The notes below the pieces were generated by a model. The model worked only from the letters and a program-made list of their open reading frames with translations, did not search any database and was not told where the DNA came from. The translations under genes were made by a program, and so were the position numbers. DNA of 64,000 nucleotides from Mortierella alpina (lineage: Eukaryota; Mortierellomycota; Mortierellomycetes; Mortierellales; Mortierellaceae), in contig JANATF010000007.1 in the NCBI GenBank assembly GCA_029449245.1, forward strand, positions 744,001-808,000, read 5' to 3'. Below are positions 21,201 through 33,030 of this stretch, one piece after another. The number at the start of each line of letters is the position of its first letter. Position 1 is the first letter of the stretch.

Positions 21201-24200
21201 ACGAGTCGGATATAGCCGCATCGCCCAAACTGTTGTCCATCTCAGAGCCTGCTAACGACTTTACTGGCTTTCAATCTGCAGGAGGAAAGGCTTTGGCTCC
21301 AGTCTCCAAGGCAGCACAGGAACGGGCAGCTCGTTTTTTGGAGGAGGATTCTCTCAAAACGGAGGCATCGCATTCTGTGGAGAATGATCTGCCAGAGATG
21401 GCTATATCGACTATGAGCACTGCGCAGATCACAAATGGAGCACCTCAGTCAATGGGCGGCTTTTCTTCTGCTAGTGGCAGGAAACTCGCCCCTGCTTCTA
21501 AAGCCACCTTGGAAAGCTGGTCAAAGCAGCTTGCGGAGGATAGCAGTACCAAGTTGGCAATCGAGACGCCTTTCACAGCACCTTCAAAACCTCCACAAAC
21601 AGGGTTCACGGGTTTTGCATCGGGCAACGGCAAGCGACTGGCCCCGGTATCAGAAGCCGCGAAAATACGTGCACGCGGCGTCTTGGAGGTCGACGATTCT
21701 TTACCTGTCTTGACCTCTGCGCGGCTCAATTCCATGGAGGCAACTGCTCATAGCGTCAGCAAACTTTCACCTGTAGTGTCAAATCGAGAGGGCAGTGCGG
21801 GAGCTGTAACTGCCTCGTCACACTTCAAACCACCAGCCATATCTACCCATATGCACAAGCTGAAACTGAAGGCATTACGCCCCAGTTCTTCAACATCGTC
21901 ACAGCCATCTGTCCACAAGACAGTCATGAAGGTAACAGAGCCGTTCAAGTTACCAAGGCCGTTCAAGCCGCCACTGAAACCCCACGGTGGCACAAGTACT
22001 GGAGTAGCTAGCTGCACGGTGACCCCCTCCTCTGTGTCGTTCAATAAGGACAGTATAGACGCTTTGCCGGATCTGGAAGACTACACTATCGATTCCGCTG
22101 GTCGCTTAGCAGCCGAGGGGGCTGCGGCCATCAATTTGACATCAGGGCGGTCATCCATCGTCAAGAGAGCTGCTCTTCATCCGAACGCCCGTGCTGCCCC
22201 TGCCTCTGCCTCTCTTGAGGTCTCTTTGGCACCCGATCGCTTGTCGCACCGAGTCTTGTTCAATATTCAAGGTTCGTGTCTGAAAATCCTAGGTGGTAAC
22301 AATTTAACTAGACGATGTATTTATAATTTGTTCTACAATCACCAGGCAACGGTGTCAGGATTGGTTTGAGCACTCTTGGCCCTCCGCAGCATCATTCCTC
22401 TCAAAGTCTCATAGATATTGGCGTGTAAGTGGAAGCCCTCCTTGATTGGAAGGTGGATGACTTTTGTTGAAACGATGTGTGTGTGTGTGTGTGTGTGTTT
22501 TTTTCATCAAGTTATGACCAACATCTCTCCTTGATACTACCTCCTGGCTGGATGTTTAGTTCTGAGGATGTGATTTATATGTCGCTGCCCAACGCCAAAA
22601 CCTACAACTTTGAGGACTGGGGCGTTAATGAGGCCTATCACGATCTATTGAGCCGAGGAGCCAAGCAGGAACTTCTTTCACGGACGTGGCTGGAAAACCA
22701 TTACGCCATGATCGTTTGGAAACTCGCCTGCTATGTTCGATCGTGGCCAGAGCACCTCCTAGCAGCGGCAGCAGCAGGATCCGGATGGTTTTGTCCAAGC
22801 AAGGTCCTTGACCAGCTGGCCTACCGTTATGAGCGTGAGATTAATCGGGCTGAGCGGCCGGCGATACGCAAGATTGTTGAGGGCGACGAATCTCCAGCCA
22901 AGCATATGGTCCTGGCGATTGCAGGGATTGAGAGGGCGTTCGCTGAGGAGGCCAAGAAGGAGGTGCTGAAGGTCACGGTCACGGATGGATGGTATGTCAT
23001 TCCTGCGACATTGGACGCTTGTTTAACAAGGGCGGCGGAGAGAGGTCGCCTGAAAGTAGGCAGCAAGATCCACGTGTGCCAAGCTAAGCTGACTGGTGCT
23101 GATCATGGAGTAGCGATCCAGGACGTGATGGTGGGATCATCCTCTGTGGCCATTCTCTTGCAGGCAAACTCGACCAGGCTGGCCAGATGGGATAAAAAAC
23201 TCGGATTCCAGAAGGAGTCCGTTGTCAGGACGACCAGCCTGCGCAATATTGTTGCCGATGGAGGTCTTGTCCCGGCTTTGGATGTAGTAGTCCTCCGAAA
23301 GTATCCCGTCATGTATATGGAGACCCTTGAGGATGGGACCAAGATTCGACGGACTGCAAGGGAGGAGGAACGGGCTGCGGAAGAATATCGGGAATGGATG
23401 CAGAAGCAGTACCATGACATGGTTTCAGAGGTTCAGGCGAGGTTTGGAGCCGATGCTGATGGTTCTATGAGCCTCACTCAGCCTACTAGAATGCAAGACG
23501 AGATCCGGAAAAGGGCAGCAGATCTGGAGGCTAAAGCTGTGAGCAGAAACGTGGTCCCATTCTTCAGCATTCGGGTCGGGGACTATCATTGTGGCGGGTC
23601 AGGCGTTGGTACTGATGGCGAGAGTGAACATCAGCAGGAGGCGATCATCACCTTTTGGCACGACGATCATGGGTCGTATCAAGAAGGCCATCGTGTCAAG
23701 GTACGGTTGGGTTGGCATCGTATGCATCTTATTGTTTCTGTTTGCGACCTGTGTATCACTTTGTTAATTGCGCCTTACGAATTCTGTTCCGGGCTGATAA
23801 CAATTGCAGATAATGTCGGTCATGGCGAAGAAGCCGAGCCGCGAGCATGGCCCAGACGAGAAAATCCAACTGACGAGTACTCGCATGAGCGCGGTCCTAG
23901 AACTGCCGACGGATCCAGAGGCGATGCTCTTGACCAGCTATCGACCGCGGGAGATAACTACATGTGCCGAAGTTGGACATCTCTATCACGGAGCTGAGTT
24001 CGACCTGGCAGTCGTCGTCCTTGGTAAGAAAAGGAAAATGTTTTTTATACGGTTGGGTGCCAGTACCACCTGCTCACAACTGTTCATTGCTTGTTTGCCA
24101 TGCTGCTTCCAGCTGTAGGAAATTGGGCCCCCGGTTCGAACAAAGCATTTTTCGCTGCCACAGATGCCTCCAGACGCCTCCTCCTCGTCGAGCACCACAT

Positions 24201-24540
24201 GGCTCCCCACTGGTCGGCACTGCCCACGTTTCTCAAGTGCCAGGCCAAGATTCTGATGGTCAATGCGCGATACAAATTGCGCGATCCAAAACTCGATTTG
24301 GATATTGTCTCATCCACGCAGAACTATACGCACATCATGGCTGCATCGCCTGGTGCAGGTGGAGCCGCCTGGCCCGGCTACGCTCAATCGTCGCTGCTCA
24401 AGCTGCACGAGCTGGTGGCCTGCATTCATGCCGAGAGCAAGAGCAGTGGCCGGAGCCAGAGCAGCGATGGGGGCGATTCATTGGTCGGCCTGATGGCCCG
24501 AGCCAGCGCTGTTCTGACGGGCATGCGGCCATGTCTCTGA
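18272..24540 (+). CDS. BRCA2 homologue (Rad51 mediator) with five BRC repeats and OB-fold DNA-binding domain
   Basis: Seven proposed exons: 18272-18652 (start uncertain), 18920-22271, 22346-22424, 22560-23700, 23810-24023 and 24113-24540 keep one continuous phase, giving about 1,864 residues; the listed set is six exons if no further 5' exon exists. BRCA2 loads the Rad51 recombinase onto single-stranded DNA during homologous recombination in the nucleus. The long second exon is mostly disordered and ends with five BRC-type Rad51-binding units. Exon 4 encodes the helical domain (KTYNFEDWGVNEAYHDLL), then OB1 (VTDGWYVIPATLDACL) and OB2 with a Glu-rich tower-like helix (REEERAAEEYREWMQ). Exons 5-6 carry OB3 (LAVVVLAVGNW and onward). 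The N-terminal exon contains TFLDSIDHSGEFSSEL. Its start is a guess, since several ATGs are in frame and none has strong support. Confidence 0.92.
20955..21700 (+). repeat. Array of five BRC (Rad51-binding) repeats within the BRCA2 homologue
   Basis: Five units spaced about 150 bp apart each carry an F-x-x-x-x-G-[KR] core followed by LAP and an Ala-rich helix: GFARANGKKLAAP, GFRSAAGRKLAPI, GFQSAGGKALAPV, GFSSASGRKLAPA and GFASGNGKRLAPV. In known BRC repeats the Phe and Ala/Ser of FxxA mimic the Rad51 polymerisation motif; here the A/S position is kept in most units. The downstream acidic LE[ED]D element corresponds to the second Rad51 contact. Confidence 0.9.
22476..22498 (+). repeat. (GT)n microsatellite inside a BRCA2 intron
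   Basis: A pure GT run of about 11 dinucleotides followed by T7, lying inside the 135-bp intron 22425-22559. It provides a pyrimidine-rich stretch upstream of the acceptor and is likely length-polymorphic. Confidence 0.9.
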
Positions 24541-24722
24541 GATGGACGCGAGAAATAGAGGGGAGTGGTCGTGTTTCACAAAACCGTTCATGCAGCATTT
24601 TTTTTCGCTTGCTTTTATGCGCACTCCACGTCTTTATCGTCTCTATTGTTCCTTCCTCTCTTTCATCCCACCACAGCACTCACACTTACCACAGCATCCA
24701 CATTTACCACAGCACCAGCACC

Positions 24723-24953
24723 ATGAACAAACACTTGCAGCAGCCAGACAGCATGGGCGCGCACCCTATCACTGGCCACCACTCGGAGCAGTCGTCAGGC
24801 CCGGGTAAAAAGCATGCCGCGCACGGCCCCACCACGCAGTCGACCTTCAAGACCGATCCCAACTTGCACAGCCAGCAGCATAGCTCCGATAATGCTGAAG
24901 CCAAGAAGCAGCATCACAATGCCAACAAGAAGACCGCTGGATCTCATTCTTAG
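24723..24953 (+). CDS. Small hydrophilic protein, uncharacterised (76 residues)
   Basis: A short frame starting at an ATG in the strong context CACCATGAA and ending in HHNANKKTAGSHS. It is rich in His, Gln, Ser and Lys with no hydrophobic segment, so it is soluble and probably disordered, somewhat like small stress-induced hydrophilic proteins of fungi. Pyrimidine-rich sequence precedes it, and an AATAAA signal follows the stop within 60 bp, consistent with a short transcript. It sits between BRCA2 and the convergent F-box gene. I do not recognise a family. Confidence 0.5.
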   Translation: MNKHLQQPDSMGAHPITGHHSEQSSGPGKKHAAHGPTTQSTFKTDPNLHSQQHSSDNAEAKKQHHNANKKTAGSHS

Positions 24954-25058
24954 AATAACAGCCCTCAACAGTTTTCACAATTGCAAATAGCACTGCTGTC
25001 TCACTGAAAATAAACCCCTTGTATGTACATAACGCATGCCAATTGCCAAAGTGTTCAT

Positions 25059-28046
25059 TCACCAACGAAAGTCTTGTCTGTACCGCACATCGAGCTGGCC
25101 TGGCCGCAACCGCTCCTGCTCGTCTTCCGAGTACTCGCCAAAGATGTGCATCATCCGCCGTTGCTGCTCCTGCGAAGGCTTGTCTTCGGGGTGCGGCACG
25201 ACCTTGATCCGATGATGGAGCTTTAACCGGAAGAGCGTGAGAGCCATCAGATTCGCGGGTGCCTCACGTATGATCCGCGTGATATTGGCTTGCTTGCGCC
25301 TGCGGTTGCGGTTGCCGTGCTGATCTCCAGAGGATGTCGTGTTCGATTGCGGGGAACTAGATGGGGCAGAGCTGCTGCCGTCGGTTGCTGCCGTTGAAGA
25401 GGTGGCGACCTCGCTGGATACCTCCTCGCTGGATGTCTCCTCGCTCACTTCAGTTTCCGTCCCATATCTTAGCATGATGTTGGGGTTATATCGGCTCATC
25501 TTTTTCTCCTTCAGCTTGCCTCCTATATACTCGAGCCTTGGCCAGGCTTTCGCCATCCACTGTAGCTCCACCAACCCAACATCACAATCGACGAGTCCTC
25601 GGAAGATGAATCGGTTAAGATGACTCAGGGTCCTCAGCTCCTTCAATCCAGCGTCGAGACTCAAAGTCAGACAATTTCTGCTCTCCTCCTTGCCCGCGCC
25701 TGCCTGCGGTGCATTGGTGGCATTCGTATTGTTGGCGCTGCTACCACTGCCATCAGAGTTGCCGCTGTTTCTGTTGAAGTAGGGACCAATGTTGTAGTTG
25801 TTGTGATTGTTGTGATTATTGTGATTATTGTGGTTGTTGTTGTAATTATTATTATTGCCATTATTGTTGTTGTTGTTGTTGTTGTTGTTGCTGTTGTTGG
25901 GGTTGTTTGTAGCAAGATTACTGCTTACATGGGTAATGTCCAAGTGCTCCAGACACGTTAACTTGCCTAACTGTTGATACAGCGCCAGGTTCGTCTTCCG
26001 GTCCTTTGGATCGCCTCGAAAATCAAGGATCAGCTCCCGCAATCCAATACAAGCCCAGGTCTGGTACACCGAGTTGCAGACAACGTCCTTGGCCTTGATA
26101 TAGTCCGCCATAAATGACAGCAAATGACGACATTCGCCCAAAAGGCGTTGAATCATCGATCCTGTCACTTGGTTACATCCTCGGATGTCAAGATACGATA
26201 TCGAAAAGCCATGCCGCGTAGTGAGGTTGTTGGTCGCCATCATCCCAAAGACTGAACCAGATAAATCCAGTTTTTCGATCCTTGGGACTGACTTGATAAT
26301 CTGAGATGCATCCATATCAGACATGCCAGGTGCCCTGAAGACCAAATGCGTCACTTGCGGAACCTTCTCGGTCAGCGCCTCTGAAAAGTGTTTGACAAGT
26401 AATCCCCACTGAGGACGGAAATTCAGCTCCACCAAGTTGGGGCAATTCTTGATAAAGTCCAGAGGAAAGGCTGCAGCTCGAGCATGGACCTGAAACAGCG
26501 TCAGCGACTTCATCTTCTCCATCAACATGAGTTGGCTCTCGGCTGTGGCATTGCTGTTCTGAACCGCAGTCTGAACTGCCGTCGGCGTACCATATTCCAC
26601 CCGCACATTCCTGAGCTCCAGTCTGTGCAGTTTCACGCAGAGTTTCTCCAAGAACGGCTTTGTCTTTTGCTGATCAATGTCGTTGTCGATAATCGTCAGC
26701 TCCGTGAGCTGATCGAGATTCGAAATTTGATTAAAGAAGTCCCGATACGCCTCGAACGATCGCACGGCATAATGGAGTTCGACGACCTGTAGCTGCGCCT
26801 TGTTGATTTGCATGAGCTTTATCCAGTTCTTATAATAGCAGCCTCGATCTCTCGAGTATCGCTTATCCGTCAGGATGAGTTTCTCGATCTGGCTGCAGAC
26901 CCTTGAGCGGTAGTTGGTATTGTCGCTCAAAAACAGGCTGGTCTCGTTCTGGCGTTTGTTGGCGGTCCTGATGTGTTGAGTGGCTGCAAAACTGGACTCG
27001 CGTTTGATCCTCTTCATCTCTATCCGGTCTTCAAAATCACTTAGCGACTCGTCTTGCCTCATCGATGCTGGAAGGTCCTCGTTGCGGTCGTCTTCCTCTA
27101 CATCCTCATCCACATAGGCCCAAGATTCCTCCTCGGCCTCTTCTTCCTCCGTCTTGCGCCACTCCAAATCCTCGTCTCGGTAATCATAGTCCGGTCGGTT
27201 GTCGGGAGGAATCATTGCCAACAGTACTGATCCATGCCCGTTATACTCGAATGTCTTGATCAGATGGCTGTTCTTTTTGATAAGCTTTGCTGAGGGATAC
27301 TCATGCTTGCTACCCAAGACATTCTGGTACACGGGTCGAAGGTCCTTGTATAGTAAAGGCGCAAAGGTCTGCCACCAGGATTCGCAAACTAGGAGACAGT
27401 TTCGGAACTCCTTTCTAGTCAGAAACCTTGCTACGTTCGACCGGATCTCGGGAAGGTGTAGTGGGTTGGTTGCACGGCATCTCAACAACCGCATTTTTTG
27501 CTCATCCTCTTCATCGTCGTCCTTGTTGGCTACTGTGTGCTCCTGGAACTGCTCCATGACGCTCTTCGGGCTCAGTCTATGACCCGGGCGTGCTGACGAC
27601 GATGACGAGCCTGTCTCTTGTTCCATATCACTGAGTGCAGTTCCTCCGTCAGTGCGACCCTTTGGTCGGTTGTTTTGCTTCTGCCGCTTCATCTTCGCGT
27701 GGGTTGGGCCGGTGAGTGGCCGCTTGTTCGTAGGGGCTTCGACAGTGGAACCGTTCTGTGCTTGATGGCTTTTGTCGATGCTAGCAGCCGCCCGTCCCAT
27801 CGATGGAGCACTGTGCACCTCCGAGGGCCCAGCGCCCGATTGAGCTTCTAGCCCCGAGAATGTGGAGGAAGGCGATAGGGGGTTGTTCTCGGATGCAGCA
27901 GGTGAGTGTGTGGTGGCGACTTGCTGGCGCGGTGATGTGCATTCTGCGGATGAATGCGGTGCAGTGCGCGTGTGCGCCGGCGTGGCCGCCAGGGCAGCAG
28001 CCACGGGCCGCAGACGGGCAGAGAGGCGTCTTCCTGGAGAAGCCAT
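25059..28046 (-). CDS. F-box/leucine-rich-repeat-like protein
   Basis: A single-exon frame of 995 residues starting MASPGRRLSARLRP. The first 195 residues are polar and low complexity. An F-box-like segment follows at about 200-240 (LPEIRSNVARFLTRKEFRNCLLVCESWW), which in known proteins binds Skp1 of SCF ubiquitin ligases. An acidic insert is followed by irregular leucine-rich repeats (IEKLILTDK, LTELTIIDND, LHRLELRNV, IEKLDLSGSVFG, ISYLDIRGCNQ, GLRELILDFRG, LEHLDITHV), a likely substrate-binding surface. A long Asn-rich insert and a Ser-rich acidic stretch interrupt the C-terminal part. This architecture is widespread in Mortierella-like fungi. The substrate is unknown. Confidence 0.8.
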   Translation of the reverse strand: MASPGRRLSARLRPVAAALAATPAHTRTAPHSSAECTSPRQQVATTHSPAASENNPLSPSSTFSGLEAQSGAGPSEVHSAPSMGRAAASIDKSHQAQNGSTVEAPTNKRPLTGPTHAKMKRQKQNNRPKGRTDGGTALSDMEQETGSSSSSARPGHRLSPKSVMEQFQEHTVANKDDDEEDEQKMRLLRCRATNPLHLPEIRSNVARFLTRKEFRNCLLVCESWWQTFAPLLYKDLRPVYQNVLGSKHEYPSAKLIKKNSHLIKTFEYNGHGSVLLAMIPPDNRPDYDYRDEDLEWRKTEEEEAEEESWAYVDEDVEEDDRNEDLPASMRQDESLSDFEDRIEMKRIKRESSFAATQHIRTANKRQNETSLFLSDNTNYRSRVCSQIEKLILTDKRYSRDRGCYYKNWIKLMQINKAQLQVVELHYAVRSFEAYRDFFNQISNLDQLTELTIIDNDIDQQKTKPFLEKLCVKLHRLELRNVRVEYGTPTAVQTAVQNSNATAESQLMLMEKMKSLTLFQVHARAAAFPLDFIKNCPNLVELNFRPQWGLLVKHFSEALTEKVPQVTHLVFRAPGMSDMDASQIIKSVPRIEKLDLSGSVFGMMATNNLTTRHGFSISYLDIRGCNQVTGSMIQRLLGECRHLLSFMADYIKAKDVVCNSVYQTWACIGLRELILDFRGDPKDRKTNLALYQQLGKLTCLEHLDITHVSSNLATNNPNNSNNNNNNNNNNGNNNNYNNNHNNHNNHNNHNNYNIGPYFNRNSGNSDGSGSSANNTNATNAPQAGAGKEESRNCLTLSLDAGLKELRTLSHLNRFIFRGLVDCDVGLVELQWMAKAWPRLEYIGGKLKEKKMSRYNPNIMLRYGTETEVSEETSSEEVSSEVATSSTAATDGSSSAPSSSPQSNTTSSGDQHGNRNRRRKQANITRIIREAPANLMALTLFRLKLHHRIKVVPHPEDKPSQEQQRRMMHIFGEYSEDEQERLRPGQLDVRYRQDFRW
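25795..25912 (-). repeat. Asn-codon (AAC/AAT) repeat within the F-box gene
   Basis: About 40 codons, almost all Asn with interspersed His, Tyr and Gly. Both AAC and AAT are used, so it has grown partly by codon-level slippage but is not a pure microsatellite. It lies between two leucine-rich-repeat segments. Confidence 0.9.
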
Positions 28047-28165
28047 GCTGTGTCGCTGTGTCTGTCGCAGAATGGGATGGGCAAGAGGAATGCAAAACAG
28101 GATGGCATGCACGGAGGATTTTATGGTATTGGGGGTTGGACTTTGCGTGTTTCATGATGAACTGC

Positions 28166-30554
28166 TCAATAGAGCCCGATGCTGCTGGACCGTCCGCCGA
28201 CGTTGTGCAGCGCGGTCGCGTGGATCTCGCCCAGCCCCGCGACCCTGCAGCTCACGCGCCACTCGTACCACACCTTGCGCGTGTCCGTCAGCCGCCAGAA
28301 ATCCAGCACCACCTGCGCCTTGGCGGGGACATAGAGCGGCGTCTTGATAGGGAAGTAGATCGGGAACCAGCTGAACATCCCAGGAGAGTGTGTCGCAGGA
28401 TTGATGCCTATCAAAAAGCGCCCCATCGAGCATGGTTAGATCATGGGTGGGTCATGGCGTCGAGGCCGTCAGCTTATCTGACATTCAACAAACAGAATAG
28501 TGCACGACAGGCGTACTCAGCATGACATCCTTGTACAGCACCGACTCGAAATATCCTGCGACTCCGTGCACCATGCCGCTGGTCTCTGATGTGAATTCAA
28601 TCGATCCAGAGCGGATGTTGTGGTGGTTGCTAAGAGGATCTAAAAGACGCGATGCAGAATCGCACTTTAGTACCCTACATATCGCATAGCAGACACACGA
28701 AAGCAGGTCCTCGGTATCCATTAATGACGTTCATATAACATTACCCTCATCCAGCGGGATTTCAGCTCTATTCGGGTGCTCAAATACCCAGATCGGCTTT
28801 GGCTGGGCCAGCAATGAGATAGCTTTGAACATCACCACATACGAGGTCTCGAAGTGTGCCAGATCCTTGTACGCCGACACATCCGTGTGCAGCTTGTTGG
28901 ATGCCATCGGGGCGACAAATGCTGTGTAATTGGCGGGGATGGAGATTCCTTCAGGCTTTAAAAACTTTTGCGCTCCATCAAGGCATTCGGGTGAAAGCTC
29001 GTTGTCTCCAAAGGACCCCAATAGCTCGCTGACGAGAATATCGGCTTTTTCGGGCGCCTTCCACGTCCGCATGTCTGAGAACACAATCGTGACACGATCT
29101 CCCCACAGCGCTGCCTTCATATTTTGTATCCTACCATGCCATCAAAAACTTCGCTTAGCGGATCATCTCGAAAGTCTCAACCGTACCATCTCGAATGGCT
29201 CATAAATTTCGACTTACGTGACAAAGGCGTTGGGGTTTTTCTCGACCGCATACACTCGCACATTACGTCCTGCCTTTTCAGCAGCTCTGAGCGAACAGTT
29301 CACCAGAGGCCCACGACCAGCCCCGACGACCATAATGACCGTGACATCAGGCTCTCCGTTTGAGGGGACAGGTCGATCCAGCAGTGCTCGCTCTACTGCG
29401 AGCTCATATTGCTGATACTTTATCGGATCCTTTTCAAAGGTCTCGTATGTACTTGATTCCAGATTGTCTTGAAGGGGTTGCAGAGGTGCCTGTAGGTAGT
29501 CCTGATAACCGGTCGCAAACTGATCAATCACCCCAAGGGTCTCCTGTGTCCGGTGCAAATACCGTACATAGTCTGCATGGGGCGAAGAAAGCGTCTGCTG
29601 AAGCATATCATCCGAGAATTCATCCAGCACCAACTTTGGCAATGTTCCCGAGGCAATGATGAACGAGGGCTTGTATCTCATAAACCTTCTGACAACTTGC
29701 TGATGTCTCTTGCTCAGAACTGGGTATCCCTTATTGTTGGTCAGAAAGATGTCCTCGTGCAAGACAATAACCTTGACCGGCTCAGCAAACCAGCGATCCA
29801 GCACTTTATCAGTTGGTAAAGTACCAGAAAGTTCCAGTGCCACCCCCAGTTTAGAATCTGAACCCGCCATATTGCGCAGACTGTTCCATCGCTCCCAGCT
29901 TCTCATACCTTGCTGCTCTTCATCAACGCCACGTTCCAGCTCTTCATCCATACAGGGAACTTTGAACCAGCAAGCTGTGTACGCCAGCATTGCCAGCGAT
30001 CCTGCAATGACGCGACCATAGTTTGTCAAGGGCTGGGATGAAGGTGGATAGGGCAGCATGACTCCTCCCAGACCGAGATGCGCGGCCCAATTGAATTGCT
30101 GCCTCAGGGCCAGCTCCGAGTGAAGTCGAACCTTCGCATCTGCCGAGTCAAAGTCCTGCCACTCTGATAACGTTCCGACGACAAAGTCGGAGTGATCTAG
30201 AGCATTACAAAGCAGTTTACTTAGTGTACAATCACTGACGAAAGAAATAAGAAACGAAAAAAAGTGATGAGGATTCATACCTGCAGTGCGCAAGATAAGG
30301 TCCTCAGGCCTAAAAGCCTCCAATCCTGCTCGCCAAGTTCTCATGGCCTCGCTCTCCGGTTGTTCGTTCTCGAACAAGACTCGACGATAGCCAGGGCTGT
30401 TGACTGGCGAGAGTAGGAAATCAAAGCCCTTGGCCTGGCTGTAGGTAACCAGCTGCATCACATTCTCGGCTGAAACAGCGGTCGCAGGGGGCATGAGCCC
30501 GATCTGCACTGATTCTAGAGACATGGCAGCAGCTTGCTGGAACGAGATTGCCAT
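28166..30554 (-). CDS. Protein arginine methyltransferase 5 (PRMT5/Skb1/Hsl7 family)
   Basis: Five exons (30281-30554, 29218-30196, 28745-29130, 28517-28639, 28166-28407) give 667 residues, near the family's usual 640. PRMT5 makes symmetric dimethylarginine on histones and splicing proteins. The N-terminal TIM barrel is represented from SVQIGLMPP through the [13 protein letters not shown] segment. The central motif [19 protein letters not shown] precedes the S-adenosylmethionine loop [11 protein letters not shown] and the acidic strand VYAVEKN. The double-E loop [19 protein letters not shown] contains the catalytic glutamates. The C-terminal barrel shows [30 protein letters not shown] and VWYEWRVS. 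It lies head-to-tail downstream of nothing obvious and upstream of the F-box gene, with about 120 bp between them. Confidence 0.95.
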
Positions 30555-31402
30555 GAGTGCGTGGTGACCAGGAATCAGAAAAAAAAAGAATGGTGTTATT
30601 TGGGTAGTCAAAGGAACGTCACGTCGAAACAAATTCGCGTCTCCAAATTGAATCCACTCAGCAAACGCGCCCGAGGAAGGGGAGACGTTTGGTTGTCATA
30701 GCTGATATGTCAATTATCAAAGGACCTTCTTCAAAATTCCACCTCACGAAGGTCAAGACGCCGATCATGTCACGCATGTAGACGCCACAAGGACGACGCT
30801 CAGCCTTCTTTACAACCTCGGACCAACTCCTCCGAATGGTGGCTGGTTCAATAGGTCGCTCCAAGGCTCTGGACACAGAGATCGTAATCGGAATCTGACT
30901 CGGCAAGTTTAGAACTGTAATGTGGACTCGCGCTGATGGACAATAGTCTTTGCCTCATACTTCGCAACTGCGCAGCCAGCAACGCCTTGAGGCTATTAAA
31001 ACAACGATTGATACTACAGTGTTGAAAGCACGCTGATCATTTGGGTGGGCGCCAGGACGATTTCTCTGGCGGTGAGCAAGTGGCACGCATCAACGAGCAA
31101 GCTAACATCCCTCCACGCTTGTGCCAACATGGAATTCGAAGAGTGGGTGTCCTTGGACAGCCAGTGACATGTCACGACCTTCACTGCCACCATGGCCTTG
31201 TTTAGGAGAAAGAAGAGGTCTCAATCATGCATTTGGGCGCACTGACCGCCCAAACCTTGTGTGAGATGTGGTATAAATCCAACTTTCATGCCAACGACTC
31301 TCCTCAGAGACTACATGTACCTTGTTGTTCCCCTTCCATCTTTTCCTTGCCATCATTTCCTTTTTTCAGTTTTCCCCTTTCATCGTATCCCAAATTTTAC
31401 CA
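30555..31402. promoter_or_regulatory. Divergent promoter region between PRMT5 and the tetraspanin-like gene
   Basis: About 850 bp between two divergent start codons. A pyrimidine-rich stretch (31320-31395) directly precedes the tetraspanin ATG. A minus-strand 82-codon frame (30658-30906) is present, but I see no domain in it and do not call it a gene. Confidence 0.5.
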
Positions 31403-33030
31403 ATGGATTCAAGCCTCGTCCGCGTCAACGGCGCAGTCTCTCCAAATATCGGCGGTGGCGACGACAACAACAACAGCAGTCCCCACCATGACAGCAATAA
31501 CCGAAATCGCTCGTCGCGCACACATCCGACTCATCAGGAGTCTTTTCGGCGGGATCCGCAGTCGTTCCTTGCCCAAGTGCAACGCAGTGTTGCATCCTTT
31601 CAGATCTGGGCTGCCAAAGTCCTTCAAGCCAGCGAGGACTCGTCCACAGTCAGTTGGGTGCAGAACGCCCGGGTCGCCAGGACTTTCGCTATGACCATCA
31701 ATGGCTTACTCGCGGTGAGATATTCTGCTCAAGCTTTGTGCGCCGCTTATTCCCACGCTCATTTATTGCCGTTTTCTGTTATACGCACGCCATCTCATTA
31801 TATCACCTATCTTCTCATGGCTGCCTTACATTCATCACTCATGTTAGGTCTTTTCACTCGTATTGATCGGCGTAGAGATGGTGGAGATGGTGGTTCGAGA
31901 ACCACTCTTAGATCACCTGCTTCCGGAGAGTGAAATATCAGTCACTGTCGCCGGTTTCACGGTTGCGGCATGCGCTTTTGGCTTTGCGGTCGCTTACAAT
32001 CTCTTGGTGGAGGACACCACATACAGATCTGACAGCGAGAATGGCAACGACTCGGGTGGGAATGGAGGGGGGATGGGACCACGGACACCGACTCCACCGC
32101 ACTCCACTAACGGCATGCTTGCTGAGAATAACAATTCTCCCTCGGTCGTACAACATACGAGCCATCCAAGACTTATGTTCACGAGAACATCGACGTACCT
32201 GTTGACTGGCAACGCCGTGGTCCTGCTTATGCTTTGCATAGCTCTCATGGCCTCCATTGTGCAACGGTCGGTTCACCTTTCCCAGGTAAAGAAAAGAAAA
32301 AAGGAAGGCTTTGGTATCGTCCGATACCACCTTTTACAACTCACTCACGTCCTTCTCTTGTTATTTTCCGGCAATAAACAACAGATGGACAAGGAGCTGA
32401 ACAGCGCATGGACTGATGGGTATCGTCACCGCAAGAAGCTTATTAGCGACTTTGAGCTGCGTCATCACTGCTGTGGATTCAACTCCATCACAGAAAGACC
32501 TTTCCCGCGGGATTGCAGTGAGAATGATGCATACGGATTCGAAGTACCTTGCCTGGATGACCTCGCCAAGGACTTTGGAAGATGGCAAAAAGGGATCCAG
32601 CATCTCTTACTTGCTCAGTTAGCCATGCTAGTAAGCAGAAGATACGCGAAACGATCGAGAAGGAGACACAAGGAGGAGCGTATATCTTCTGATCCGTGTA
32701 GATTAACCTCTCTCTCACTCACTCGCTCACTCCCTCCTATATTAGTTACCGCTCTTGGCGCTAATCTTCGCTCTATCTGCGATTGGAATTTGGAAACTCC
32801 AAGAACGAAAGCGACAAGGACTCGCATCCTCAGAGGCACAGGCAGAGGCACAGGCAGAGGCACAGGCAGAGGCCACAGCGACCGTACCGGTCATGGGTGG
32901 AAGGGTGGGAGCGCAGTATGAGCGGCCTCTCTTGGAAGACGTGCCCCCCCACCATGAAAGGACACCACTCCTGGTCAGTACTGGAACTGAATCGGTGAGA
33001 CTTACTCACGATCAGCCGAGTCTGATCTAG
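31403..33030 (+). CDS. Tetraspanin-like membrane protein
   Basis: Four exons (31403-31714, 31848-32285, 32385-32630, 32746-33030) give 426 residues. A polar N-terminal tail with a short Asn/Ser-rich run leads into membrane spans around FAMTINGLLAVFSLVLIGV, VTVAGFTVAACAFGFAVAY, YLLTGNAVVLLMLCIALMA and LLALIFALSAIGIW. Between spans 3 and 4 lies an extracellular-type loop with the tetraspanin hallmark HHCCGF and a later PFPRDC and PCL cysteine, as expected for disulphide-bonded large loops. The C-terminal tail has an imperfect 12-bp repeat encoding EAQA units and an acidic PLLEDVPP stretch. Tetraspanins organise membrane microdomains; the partner is unknown. A long glycine-rich insert between spans 2 and 3 is unusual for the family. 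Confidence 0.8.

Noticed and set aside
25620-25961. Val/Ile-rich plus-strand frame inside the F-box gene
   Set aside because: It is the antisense of the Asn-codon repeat.
30658-30906. 82-codon minus-strand frame upstream of PRMT5
   Set aside because: Short, no domain, no clear start context; it lies within a divergent promoter region.
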